Assembly: GCF_000422565.1 (NCBI RefSeq)
Contig: NZ_AUMA01000006.1
Span: forward strand, 248,001 to 312,000
Source: Desulfovibrio aminophilus DSM 12254
GTDB lineage: Bacteria; Desulfobacterota; Desulfovibrionia; Desulfovibrionales; Desulfovibrionaceae
DNA length: 64,000 bases
Reading direction: 5' to 3'
The translations under genes and the position numbers were made by a program. The stretch's first letter is position 1, and every line of letters begins with the position of its first letter. Of the stretch, positions 25,148 to 34,790 are shown piece after piece. The notes beneath the pieces were generated by a model. The model was given only the letters and a program-made list of their open reading frames with translations, had not been told where the DNA came from and made no database searches.

Positions 25148-25178
25148 AAAAGGGAGGGCGGCCGAGGCCGCCCTTCCC
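25148..25178 (-). terminator. intrinsic terminator after rpoD
   Basis: On the minus strand a GC-rich hairpin (core GGGCGGCC/GGCCGCCC, extended by GGGA/TCCC with one bulge, 25152-25178) is followed by TTTT. It lies five bases past the rpoD stop and ends the macromolecular-synthesis operon. Confidence 0.8.
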
Positions 25179-25183
25179 GGTGT

Positions 25184-26939
<1,756 letters not shown>

Positions 26940-26953
<14 letters not shown>

Positions 26954-28676
26954 CGTCCCTCCCTAGGAACACGTTCAGGGCCTGCAAATGCTCCTGGGCC
27001 TGGCGGGAATCGCCCTCCTTGAGAGCCTCCCGCAGGGCTTCCGTCAGCTGCCTTCTGGCGTGCTTTTCATGGCTCTCGGCCACCCGGTCGCAGATGTACA
27101 GCCACTCGTCCTTCAACATCTCGCCGGTGAGCGTGTGCTCCGCACGTTCCTGACGGCAGCGAGCCCAAAATTTCTTCTCGCTTTCGTCGAGCCAGGACAC
27201 CAGTTCCTGGCCATCGTGCAAGCGGATCTTCTCCCACAGGCCCCGGGCCCAGTCCGTGATCAGGACGCGTTCAAATCCCCGGTCGGCCAAGTCCCGAACG
27301 TATTCGGGGTACTGGATGGGGAACCGCAGGTACTCGCGGTCGTTCTTGTCGTCCTTGCCCACGGGCCGCACGGCGGCCAGCGGCGCGCGCTCCCTGGGGG
27401 CATCGCGTCCGGCCCGGGAGGTTCCCAGCGCCTGGCGCAGCTCCACCTCGGAGACGCCCAGCCCCGACACCAGCCGAGGCAGATAATAGGCCCGCAGACC
27501 GTCGTCCGCGAGCTTTTCAAAAAAATCCTTGGCCCAGGCCATGGTCTCCCGGGGCGCGAACTGGTCGCGCAGGGTGTCCAGGGCGAAGGTCAATCCATCC
27601 TTGGCGGCCTTGAGACATTTTTCAAAACCTTCGGGGCCCTCCTTCTGGAGCACGCTGTCCACGTCCTCGCCCTCAGGCAGCAGGATCACCCTGCAGGCCA
27701 CCCCTTGCAGGAGGATCATTTCGCTGGACTTCAGGGCGGCCTTGCGGCCCGCGTTGTCGCCGTCGAAGACCAGATCCACGCGCGAACAAAAGCCCGCAAG
27801 GCGGCGCACCTGATCACCGGTGAGGGCCGTGCCGAGAACCCCGCAAGCGTCGGTGTAACCGAACTGGTGCAGGGAAAGCACGTCCATGTAGCCTTCGGTG
27901 AGCAGGGCCCGCTTGCTGCGGGTCATGGTCGGGCGGGCTTGGTACAATCCGTAGAGATGCTCTCCCTTTTTATAGATGGGGGTATCGCTGCTGTTGAGAT
28001 ACTTTGGTTCCCCTTCACTAATGATTCTGCCGCCAAAGGCAATAACCCGACCTGATAAATTCTGGATGGGAAAGATGAGTCTTGCACGGAACCTATCGTA
28101 AATGTTGCCTTTATCATTTTTCGACAGGAGTCCGGCCTCGACCCCCAGCTCCGGCGTGTGGTGTTTGGATTGGAGGAATTGGTCCAGGGCGTGCCAGTCG
28201 TCCGGAGAGTAGCCCAGACCGAAGGATTCCACGATGCGCGGCTCGATGCCCCGCTGGGAGAGGTAGGCGCGGGCGGCCCGGCCCTCGTTCTTGCGCAGGA
28301 AGGCGCGGAAAAAATCCCGGGCCTGTTCGTGCATGTCCAGGAGGATCTTCTTGCGCCGTTGCCGCTCCTGGGCCTCGGGATCCTCGCGCTGGTCGCCCAG
28401 ATCGACCCCGGCCTCGGCGGCCAACTGCTCCAGGGCCTCGCGGAACTCCAACCCGTTGATGCGCTTGTAAAAGTCGATCACGTCGCCGGAAGCTTGGCAG
28501 CCGAAACAGTAGAAGAAGCCCTCCTCATCGTTCACCGACATGGACGGCTTGGTTTCCTGATGGAAGGGGCAGGCTCCCATGAACCGCCCCGAAACGGGCC
28601 GCAGATCCACGTAGCGCCGCACCACGTCCGAAAGGACGAGCCGGGATTTGACGGCCTGGATGGCCTGTGGATTCAT
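26940..28676 (-). CDS. dnaG: DNA primase
   Basis: A 578-residue primase making RNA primers for replication. The N-terminal CHC2 zinc ribbon [10 protein letters not shown]...CFGCQASGD is complete (about residues 35-65). The catalytic core follows, with the Toprim motifs [14 protein letters not shown] and [14 protein letters not shown]. The C-terminal DnaB-interacting region is short, in keeping with the total length near the lower end of the family. It lies between mutS2 (10 bases upstream) and rpoD (overlapping). Confidence 0.95.
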
Positions 28677-28686
28677 GCGTCCGTCC

Positions 28687-30984
28687 CTACTTGAGCGTCG
28701 CTTCGGTCATGCCGTCGCCGCCCCGGTCCTCGGGGGCCAGGGCAAAGGCGTTCACGGCGGGGGATTGCCGCAGAAATTCATGCACTTCGCGGCGCAGCGC
28801 TCCGGTGCCCCGGCCGTGGATGATTTCCACGCTGCCGGTTCCGCGCAACAGCGCGTCGTCCAGGAAGCGTTCCAGAAGGCGCAGGGCCTCGTCGGCGCGT
28901 TGCCCGCGAAGGTCCAGAACCTGTGTGGGGCCGGAGGCCGACGGCACGGCTGCGGTGAAGCTTTGGGAAGCGCCGGTCTGAGCCGCCGGGCCCAGGTCGG
29001 ATTCCTTGACCCAAAGGGACAGGCCGTCCAAGTCCACCTTGACCTGGCGCTTGCGTTCGTCCTTCTCCTGCACCGAGCCCTGACGATCCCAGGGGAGATA
29101 GCGGACGGTCAGACCGGAGCGCAGATCGTCCCAGCCGAGGGCTGGAGTCGCTGTCTCCGCGGCGAGGGTTCCGGTGTCCACCAGCCGTTCGCGCGCGTCG
29201 GAGAGCTTCTTCAAGGCCTGCTTGCGACCGAGCTTGCCGCTCTTCCACTCGTGCAGCACTGCCTGCGCCTGGGCCTTGATCTCATCCATGAGGCCGGAGC
29301 GTTCGCGGGCGAACTCGGCCTCCAGTGTGGCGCGCTTGCGGCGCAGCCGTTCCCGCTCATCGGCCAGGGACCGGAGTTCCTTGTCCCGGGCCACGGCCTG
29401 GGAGTTGAGCCGGTCCAGGACCGCCGTGGTGTCCGAGCCGTCCAGCAGAAGATACTGCGCCGCACGGTCCAGGATGGCGCCGGGCAGGCCGTGCTCCCTG
29501 GCCACCTCCAAAGCGATGCTCGCGCCGACCTGGTCGTAGGCCAGGCGGAACAGCGGCCGCTTGGTGTCCGGGTCGAAGAGCACACTGGCCGCGCGTACGC
29601 CCTCGGCGGCCAGCGCGTGCGCCTTGAGGGCCGGGAAATGGGTGGCCACCATCACGGTGGCGCGGCGTTCCAGCAAGCTGTCCAGTACCGCTTGAGCCAG
29701 CGCCGCGCCCTGGGTGGGGTCCGTGCCGGCGCCGAATTCGTCTAGAAGGAAGAGCGTTTCCGCGTCCACTTGGTCCCAGACCCGGGAGAGGTAGCGCACC
29801 TGGGCCGTGAAGGTGCTCACGTGATCTTCCAGACTCTGTTCGTCGCCCAGAACCACGAAGATGTCGCGCCAGACCGGGATGCTGCTGCCCACGCCCACGG
29901 GCACGGGCAGGCCGGAGAGTCCCATGAGCGCGATGAGCCCCAGGGTCTTCAGGCAGACGGTCTTGCCGCCCGCGTTGCCGCCGCTGATGACCAGGGCGTG
30001 CTGACCGGGCTGCAGCTTGATGTCCAGGGGGACGGCCCGGTCCCTGTCCAGAGCCAGGAGCGGATGACGGGCCTCCAGCAGGCGGGGCGGCAGATCCGGC
30101 TCGATGTCCAGGGTCCGGCCACCCAGGGCCAAGCCCAGGCCCACCTTGGCCAGAAGCACGTCCAGGCGCACCAGGGCCCGGTAACAGCCGATGACGGCGT
30201 CTCGCTCCTGGCGCACGATGCCGGTGAGGAATTCCAGAACCTTGCGTTCCTCGCGGCGCTCTTCCTGCTTCAGTTCCTGGAGTTGATTGTTCATCTCCAC
30301 CAGGAACATGGGCTCGAAGTAGCAGGTTTCGCCGGTCTGCGAATAGTCGTGAATGATGCCCGGGAAGCGGCCCTTGAAATTCGCCTTGAGCGGCAGGACA
30401 TAGCGGTCCGAGGAGATGGTCATGAACTCGTCCTGGAGAAAACGGGACAGATCCTCGCCCAGGATGAAGTCTTTGACCCTCTTGGTGCAGCGCTGGTGGA
30501 TGGAGCGGATTTCGCCGCGCACGGCCAAGAGGCCGGGAGAGCTTTCGTCGCGCAGGCGGCCCTCGTCGTCCAGGCAGCGCCGGACGGCGGACCAGACCGT
30601 GGCGGGCCAGGGGGCTCGGGCCACGGCGTCGAGCAGTTCCTCCCATTCCCGTTCGCCGCAGGATTGCAGCGCTTCGCGGGCGGACTTGGCCTGCTCCAGG
30701 GTCTTCAGCAGGGCGAACAGATCGTCCTGATCCAGAATGGCCGTAGGACGTTCAAGGATGGCCGCCAGGCCGTCGAGGGGTTCGAAGGTATTCAGCCGGA
30801 AGCCGGTTTCGGCGCGCCAGGACATGGCCTGCTCCAGCAGGCGGTTCTGCAGGCGCACGGACATCTCATCGCCCAGGGGCGCGAGGGCGAGACAGGCGTT
30901 TTCCCCGGCCGTGGAAACCGCGTGGTCGGCGAGAACCCGCAGCACCTTGGGGAATTCCAGCAACTGAAAGGTTCTGGATTCCAT
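28687..30984 (-). CDS. mutS2: MutS2 family protein (MutS-like ATPase with Smr domain)
   Basis: A 765-residue MutS2 homologue, a family acting on recombination intermediates and, in Bacillus, in rescue of collided ribosomes. The clamp/lever region is followed by the ATPase with Walker A SGGNAGGKTVCLKT (the canonical GPN is GGN here), and LFLLDEFGAGTDP as Walker B. A coiled coil (about residues 510-620) leads to a C-terminal Smr nuclease domain with VLDLRGQRADEAL and IIHGRGTGALR. I start at ATG 30984 (MESRTFQLLEF), the family's usual N-terminus, though the ribosome-binding site is poor. It is 14 bases after yqeY. Confidence 0.92.
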   Translation of the reverse strand: MESRTFQLLEFPKVLRVLADHAVSTAGENACLALAPLGDEMSVRLQNRLLEQAMSWRAETGFRLNTFEPLDGLAAILERPTAILDQDDLFALLKTLEQAKSAREALQSCGEREWEELLDAVARAPWPATVWSAVRRCLDDEGRLRDESSPGLLAVRGEIRSIHQRCTKRVKDFILGEDLSRFLQDEFMTISSDRYVLPLKANFKGRFPGIIHDYSQTGETCYFEPMFLVEMNNQLQELKQEERREERKVLEFLTGIVRQERDAVIGCYRALVRLDVLLAKVGLGLALGGRTLDIEPDLPPRLLEARHPLLALDRDRAVPLDIKLQPGQHALVISGGNAGGKTVCLKTLGLIALMGLSGLPVPVGVGSSIPVWRDIFVVLGDEQSLEDHVSTFTAQVRYLSRVWDQVDAETLFLLDEFGAGTDPTQGAALAQAVLDSLLERRATVMVATHFPALKAHALAAEGVRAASVLFDPDTKRPLFRLAYDQVGASIALEVAREHGLPGAILDRAAQYLLLDGSDTTAVLDRLNSQAVARDKELRSLADERERLRRKRATLEAEFARERSGLMDEIKAQAQAVLHEWKSGKLGRKQALKKLSDARERLVDTGTLAAETATPALGWDDLRSGLTVRYLPWDRQGSVQEKDERKRQVKVDLDGLSLWVKESDLGPAAQTGASQSFTAAVPSASGPTQVLDLRGQRADEALRLLERFLDDALLRGTGSVEIIHGRGTGALRREVHEFLRQSPAVNAFALAPEDRGGDGMTEATLK

Positions 30985-30997
30985 GAATGTGTGTCGG

Positions 30998-31444
30998 TCA
31001 GGCCGAGAGCCGTCCACGGACCAGCGCGCTGGCTTTCTTGCCGTCCACTTGGCCCTTGTGGGCCTCCATGACGGCCTGCATCACACGGCCCATGTCCTTG
31101 AGGCCGGAGGCGCCCAAGGCGGCGATGGCCGTGTCCACGGCGGCGGCCAGTTCCTCGTCGGAGAGAGCCTTGGGGAGATAGTCGGCGAGCTGTTCAAGCT
31201 CGGCTGCTTCCTTTTCGGCCAGGTCCGGACGGTGACCCGCGTTGAACTGTTCGATGGATTCGCGGCGCTGCTTGACCTGTTTGGCGATGACGTCGAGTAT
31301 CTCGCCGTCCTCCAGGGGGCGGCACAGTTCGACCTGACGGTTCTTGATGGCTGTCTTGAGCATTCTCAAGACAGCCACCTTGACCGATTCCTTGGCCTTG
31401 TAGGCGGCGACGAAGTCGCTTTCGATCCGTGCCTGGAGGCCCAT
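30998..31444 (-). CDS. yqeY: GatB/YqeY domain-containing protein
   Basis: A 148-residue YqeY protein, resembling the tRNA-binding C-terminal domain of GatB. The N-terminal block LQARIESDFVAAYKAKESVKV and the C-terminal KDMGRVMQAVMEAHKGQVDG are typical. Function is unproven; a tRNA-related role is the usual suggestion. Its ATG overlaps the rpsU stop (TAATG), and this rpsU-yqeY pairing is widely conserved. Confidence 0.9.
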   Translation of the reverse strand: MGLQARIESDFVAAYKAKESVKVAVLRMLKTAIKNRQVELCRPLEDGEILDVIAKQVKQRRESIEQFNAGHRPDLAEKEAAELEQLADYLPKALSDEELAAAVDTAIAALGASGLKDMGRVMQAVMEAHKGQVDGKKASALVRGRLSA

Positions 31445-31644
31445 TACATCATCTTCATTTTGCGGAGTTTTTTGACGAGCCGCTTCTTGGCGGCGGCCTT
31501 CTTCTTCTTGCGCTGAACGCTGGGCTTTTCATAGTGCTGACGCTTCTTCAGCTCGGAGAGGATGCCAGCCTTCTCGACCTGCTTCTTGAAACGACGCAGG
31601 GCCACATCGAAGTTATCGGAATCGTCGAGAACGATACCGGGCAT
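31444..31644 (-). CDS. rpsU: 30S ribosomal protein S21
   Basis: A 66-residue, very basic S21 protein, with the conserved N-terminal half ([16 protein letters not shown]) and a lysine-rich tail ending KKLRKMKMM. The ribosome-binding site is an almost perfect anti-16S match (GGAGGTGAT) nine bases before the ATG, which suits a highly expressed leading gene. It is first in the rpsU-yqeY-mutS2-dnaG-rpoD unit. Confidence 0.95.
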   Translation of the reverse strand: MPGIVLDDSDNFDVALRRFKKQVEKAGILSELKKRQHYEKPSVQRKKKKAAAKKRLVKKLRKMKMM

Positions 31645-31723
31645 GGGGACATCACCTCCTCGCGGCCGGCGTCAGGGTTGAAGAAAGACGCTCGGCAAAT
31701 TTTGCAAAAGAGACAAATAGGCC

Positions 31724-31747
31724 TTTTCTTGCCTGAAGGCAAGAAAA
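31724..31747. promoter_or_regulatory. AT-flanked hairpin in the rpsU leader
   Basis: TTTTCTTGCC (31724-31733) and GGCAAGAAAA (31738-31747) form a perfect 10-bp stem with a four-base loop, 80 bases upstream of rpsU. The U-rich arm comes first in the transcript on both strands, so it is not a standard intrinsic terminator. It may be a leader structure controlling the macromolecular-synthesis operon, or part of its promoter: TTGCCT, 17 bases, TATTTG is also readable on the minus strand. Confidence 0.45.
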
Positions 31748-31811
31748 AACCGCCTCCGAATGCTGGGAGGATGTCAGGCGAAGCGCATCATTTTCCGGTG
31801 TCCATAATGGG

Positions 31812-31839
31812 AGCCCGCCCGGAGATGTCCGGGCGGGCT
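31812..31839. terminator. 12-bp GC hairpin between the small membrane protein gene and rpsU
   Basis: AGCCCGCCCGGA (31812-31823) and TCCGGGCGGGCT (31828-31839) pair perfectly around a GATG loop, 35 bases past the stop of the minus-strand membrane protein gene. No U-run follows on either strand, so termination would need Rho or another factor. Confidence 0.45.
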
Positions 31840-31873
31840 TCAAACCAGAAAACGCTTTGCCGTCGAGAAAACC

Positions 31874-32059
31874 CTAGTGATGGTGGCTTGCGCCGCCGTC
31901 CCCGCAGGAATCCCACCAAGCTTTCAGGATGCAATACCCCATGCCGGCGGCGATGAAGCCCAGCACGATGTAGAGAACCCCGAAAAACACGGCATGGTCG
32001 GCCTGCCACCAGGGAAGGTCCATGGGCAGAGGGCTGTGAACGGTTTCACCGTGGAGCAT
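31874..32059 (-). CDS. small single-span membrane protein, His-rich tail (61 aa)
   Basis: A 61-residue protein with one hydrophobic span (about residues 23-46, FFGVLYIVLGFIAAGMGYCI) preceded by a tryptophan-rich segment MDLPWWQADHAVFF and ending in a histidine tail GGASHHH. The ATG at 32059 has AGGAGT before it. Two cysteines flank the tail region (one in the helix, one after). I know similar small proteins in Desulfovibrionales but no assigned function. The His/Cys content could bind a metal or heme (speculative). It lies between HU and the rpsU operon, same strand, 14 bases from HU. Confidence 0.65.
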   Translation of the reverse strand: MLHGETVHSPLPMDLPWWQADHAVFFGVLYIVLGFIAAGMGYCILKAWWDSCGDGGASHHH

Positions 32060-32073
32060 GTCGGACTCCTACT

Positions 32074-32346
32074 TTACTTAACGGCGTCCTTGAGCAACTT
32101 GCCGGGGCGGAACTTCACGATCTTGGTGGCCGGGATCTTGATGGTGGCGCCGGTGCGGGGGTTGCGGCCCACGCGGGACTTGCGCTGCTCGACCAGGAAG
32201 GTGCCGAAGCCGGTGAGGGTCAGCTTCTTTTCCTTGACCAGGGTGCCTTCCACGGTCTCCAGGAAAGCGTTCAGGGCGCGCTCGGCGTTCGCCTTGGTCA
32301 GGTTGGCCTTCTCCGCGATTTTGACAACCAGCTCAGCCTTAGTCAT
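32074..32346 (-). CDS. hup: HU-family DNA-binding protein
   Basis: A 90-residue histone-like protein with the DNA-binding beta-arm signature GRNPRTGATIKIPA and the dimer-forming N-terminal helices (MTKAELVVKIAEKA). It compacts and bends DNA. The start has GGAGGAAGG just before it. This is one of two HU/IHF-type genes in the window; the other is at 46.4 kb and is only distantly similar. Confidence 0.95.
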   Translation of the reverse strand: MTKAELVVKIAEKANLTKANAERALNAFLETVEGTLVKEKKLTLTGFGTFLVEQRKSRVGRNPRTGATIKIPATKIVKFRPGKLLKDAVK

Positions 32347-32570
32347 CAGTCCTTCCTCCTCAATAGGTTTTCGACGATGATACTCTCGTCAAAGCGTGAC
32401 CACTTTTCCGCCGGGAGCCTTGAAGTTCGCCGATTAACGCATGTTGTGCATGTACTGCAAACTTCGCGGGCTGTCTAGCGGGCTCCAATTCTAACATAAG
32501 GCCCAGCGATGCCCGAAATTGCTCACCTTCGCAATTTGCATCACCTGAAAACAAGATTTTCCACGCGAAG

Positions 32571-33353
32571 TCAAGCGAAAAAGTGATCCCCAAACCGCTC
32601 GGCCAGACCCAGAAAGTGGCGAGGAGACAAGTTTTCCGGCCTCAGGGTTCCGCTCAGGCCCTGTTCCGCGAACCATTGGCCAACGCCGTCTTCCCATTGT
32701 GATTTCAATATGTTGGCAAGCTGCTTGCGGCGTTTCTGAAAGCAGCCGTGGAGCAGCTTGGCCAGACGCTCGGCCAGGGCCGGATCGGGCCGCTTCGCCA
32801 ACGGGGAAAAAAGCACCACGCCGGAGTCGACCTTGGGCCTGGGGCGGAAGACGGCCGGCCCTACCTTGAACAGGAGCGAGGTGGCGGCGAAGTTGCGCAC
32901 CCAGGCCGTGAGTGCTCCGTAATCGCCAAAGCCGGGTTCGGCGGTCAGCCGCCGGGCCACCTCGTACTGGACCATGAAAACGGCTCGGCCATAGTTCCGG
33001 GCGCGGGAGACGAAGTCCCAGATGAGGGGCGACGCTATGTTGTAGGGCAGATTCCCTACTATTTTATAGAAGGGGGCGTCGAGGGATTCCCAGCGATGCT
33101 CCAAGGCGTCGCCTGCCAGGATCTCCAGGCTTGGCCAGCGATCCGGCAGGGTTCGGGCGAGCTCGCGGTCCTTTTCCAATGCTTGGAAGCGGGCGGGGCC
33201 GGCGGCGATGATCCATTCCGTAAGAGCCCCTCGCCCAGGGCCGATCTCCAGCACATGGTCTCCGGTGGCGATCTCCAGAGCGGCCACGATGCGCCGGGCG
33301 GTGTTGGGGTCTTGCAGGAAGTTCTGCCCCAGGCTTCTCTTGGCGAACGGCAT
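32571..33353 (-). CDS. rsmA: 16S rRNA dimethyladenosine transferase
   Basis: A 260-residue KsgA/RsmA enzyme that dimethylates two adjacent adenines in helix 45 of 16S rRNA. SLGQNFLQDP at the N-terminus, the SAM motif LEIGPGRGALTE and the catalytic NLPYNIASPL are all present. A longer open frame extends upstream, but the family N-terminus starts at ATG 33353 (MPFAKRSLGQ). It is divergently oriented to apt. The 224 bases between its stop and HU hold no gene; a TAGAAT-like -10 for HU can be read there, with a poor -35. Confidence 0.94.
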   Translation of the reverse strand: MPFAKRSLGQNFLQDPNTARRIVAALEIATGDHVLEIGPGRGALTEWIIAAGPARFQALEKDRELARTLPDRWPSLEILAGDALEHRWESLDAPFYKIVGNLPYNIASPLIWDFVSRARNYGRAVFMVQYEVARRLTAEPGFGDYGALTAWVRNFAATSLLFKVGPAVFRPRPKVDSGVVLFSPLAKRPDPALAERLAKLLHGCFQKRRKQLANILKSQWEDGVGQWFAEQGLSGTLRPENLSPRHFLGLAERFGDHFFA

Positions 33354-33459
33354 GGGGTTTTCTAGCCCAGAGCGGATCAACTGGCAACGCGGTCCGGCAC
33401 GTTGACAACGATTTCCGGTCCGCCGTACAACCCTCCATCCAGAGATGAGGAGGGATTGC

Positions 33460-33972
33460 ATGGACCTGCGTGAACTGATTCGGGACATCCCCAATTATCC
33501 CAAGGAAGGCATCGTCTTTTTCGACATCACTCCCCTGCTGGGAGACGGCCGGGCGTTCAAGCAGTCCATTGAAGCCCTGGCCGAGCGCTTCGCGGACAAG
33601 GGCGCGACCAAAATCATGGCCGCGGAGGCGCGGGGTTTCATCTTCGGCGCGCCCCTCGCTTATCGCTTGGGCATCGGCTTCGTGCCTGTGCGCAAGCCCG
33701 GAAAATTGCCCTACAAAACCCGCTCCGTGACCTATGACCTGGAATACGGCACGGACACCCTCTGCATGCACGAGGACGCCGTGGCCCCGGGCGAACCGGT
33801 GCTGCTCATCGACGATCTGCTGGCCACCGGCGGCACCACCAACGGCATGCTCCGTCTGGCCCAGGGCGCGGGCGCCGACGTGGTCGGCATCGGCTACCTC
33901 GTGGAGCTCGGTTTCCTGGACGGCCCCAAGCAGCTTCTGGGGCACTATTACGAGTGTCTGCTCAAAATCTGA
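33460..33972 (+). CDS. apt: adenine phosphoribosyltransferase
   Basis: A 170-residue salvage enzyme converting adenine and PRPP to AMP. The N-terminus LRELIRDIPNYPKEGIVFFD and the PRPP-binding loop VLLIDDLLATGGTT are diagnostic. ATG 33460 lies six bases after GGAGG. It precedes the MTA phosphorylase gene by 20 bases; that enzyme releases adenine, the substrate of this one. Confidence 0.95.
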   Translation: MDLRELIRDIPNYPKEGIVFFDITPLLGDGRAFKQSIEALAERFADKGATKIMAAEARGFIFGAPLAYRLGIGFVPVRKPGKLPYKTRSVTYDLEYGTDTLCMHEDAVAPGEPVLLIDDLLATGGTTNGMLRLAQGAGADVVGIGYLVELGFLDGPKQLLGHYYECLLKI

Positions 33973-33992
33973 CAACCACATCGGACCCCCCC

Positions 33993-34772
33993 ATGCTCAA
34001 AATCGGCGTCATCGGCGGCAGCGGCCTGGACAGCGCGGACGTGCTTCAGGAAAGCCATGAAGAGCGCGCGCTCAAGGACATGCACGATATCGAGGTATCC
34101 ACACCCTATGGCCCGCCCAGTTCGTCCCTGCGCGTGCTGCATCTCTTCGACAAGGAGGTGTATCTCCTGGCCCGCCACGGAAGGGAGCACACCATCCCGC
34201 CCGGCCAAGTGAATTACAGGGCCAACATTCAGGCCCTCAAGGACCGGGGCTGTGACTGTATTCTGGCGACCACGGCCGTGGGCTCCCTGCGGCGGCGCAT
34301 CGAACGCGGCGACCTGGTGATCCTGGACCAGTTCATCGATTTCACCCGACGGCGGATCAACACCTTCCACGACCAGTTCCAGCCGCACAATCCGGTGCAT
34401 ACGCCCATGCCCGATCCCTTTCACGACGGTCTGCGGGAACAGTTCATCGCCGCGGGACGGAAGCTCGGCCTGAAACACCATGAGCGCGGCACCGTGGTGA
34501 CCATCGAGGGACCACGCTTCTCCACCCGGGCCGAGTCGCACATGTTCCGGGCCTGGGGCGCGGATGTGATCAACATGAGCGTCGCGCCGGAGTGCGCCCT
34601 GGCCAACGAGGCCGGTCTACCCTACGCGGCCGTGGCCATGAGCACGGACTACGACTGCTGGAAGGAGGACGAAGCGCCCGTGACCTGGGAGCAGATCGTA
34701 CGGATATTCACCGATAACGCCTTGAAGGTCACCAGCCTGCTCCTGGAGACCATCCGCAACTTGCGGATCTAG
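33993..34772 (+). CDS. mtnP: S-methyl-5'-thioadenosine phosphorylase
   Basis: A 259-residue MTAP/PNP-family enzyme splitting 5'-methylthioadenosine (MTA) into adenine and 5-methylthioribose-1-phosphate. Features: IGVIGGSGL at the N-terminus, phosphate-binding LARHGREHTIPP, and GPRFSTRAESHMFRAWGADVINMS with the methionine of the base pocket. An in-frame ATG lies 13 codons earlier inside apt, but ATG 33993 matches the family start. It lies between apt and an MTA/SAH-type deaminase, so the three act on one purine by-product. Confidence 0.92.
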   Translation: MLKIGVIGGSGLDSADVLQESHEERALKDMHDIEVSTPYGPPSSSLRVLHLFDKEVYLLARHGREHTIPPGQVNYRANIQALKDRGCDCILATTAVGSLRRRIERGDLVILDQFIDFTRRRINTFHDQFQPHNPVHTPMPDPFHDGLREQFIAAGRKLGLKHHERGTVVTIEGPRFSTRAESHMFRAWGADVINMSVAPECALANEAGLPYAAVAMSTDYDCWKEDEAPVTWEQIVRIFTDNALKVTSLLLETIRNLRI

Positions 34773-34790
34773 TCCCGCCGGCGCGACGGC

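Noticed and set aside
24179-25183. Possible cobalamin riboswitch in front of cbiB.
   Set aside because: Only about 55 bases separate rpoD and cbiB and they are taken up by the rpoD terminator and start region; there is no room for a B12 aptamer.
31652-31843. A 63-codon minus-strand frame between rpsU and the small membrane protein gene.
   Set aside because: It has no ribosome-binding site, a composition unlike coding sequence, and it spans two strong hairpins in what is more likely an untranslated leader.
32360-32593. A 77-codon minus-strand frame between rsmA and HU.
   Set aside because: It overlaps the rsmA 3' end and the HU promoter region and shows no family pattern; probably chance.
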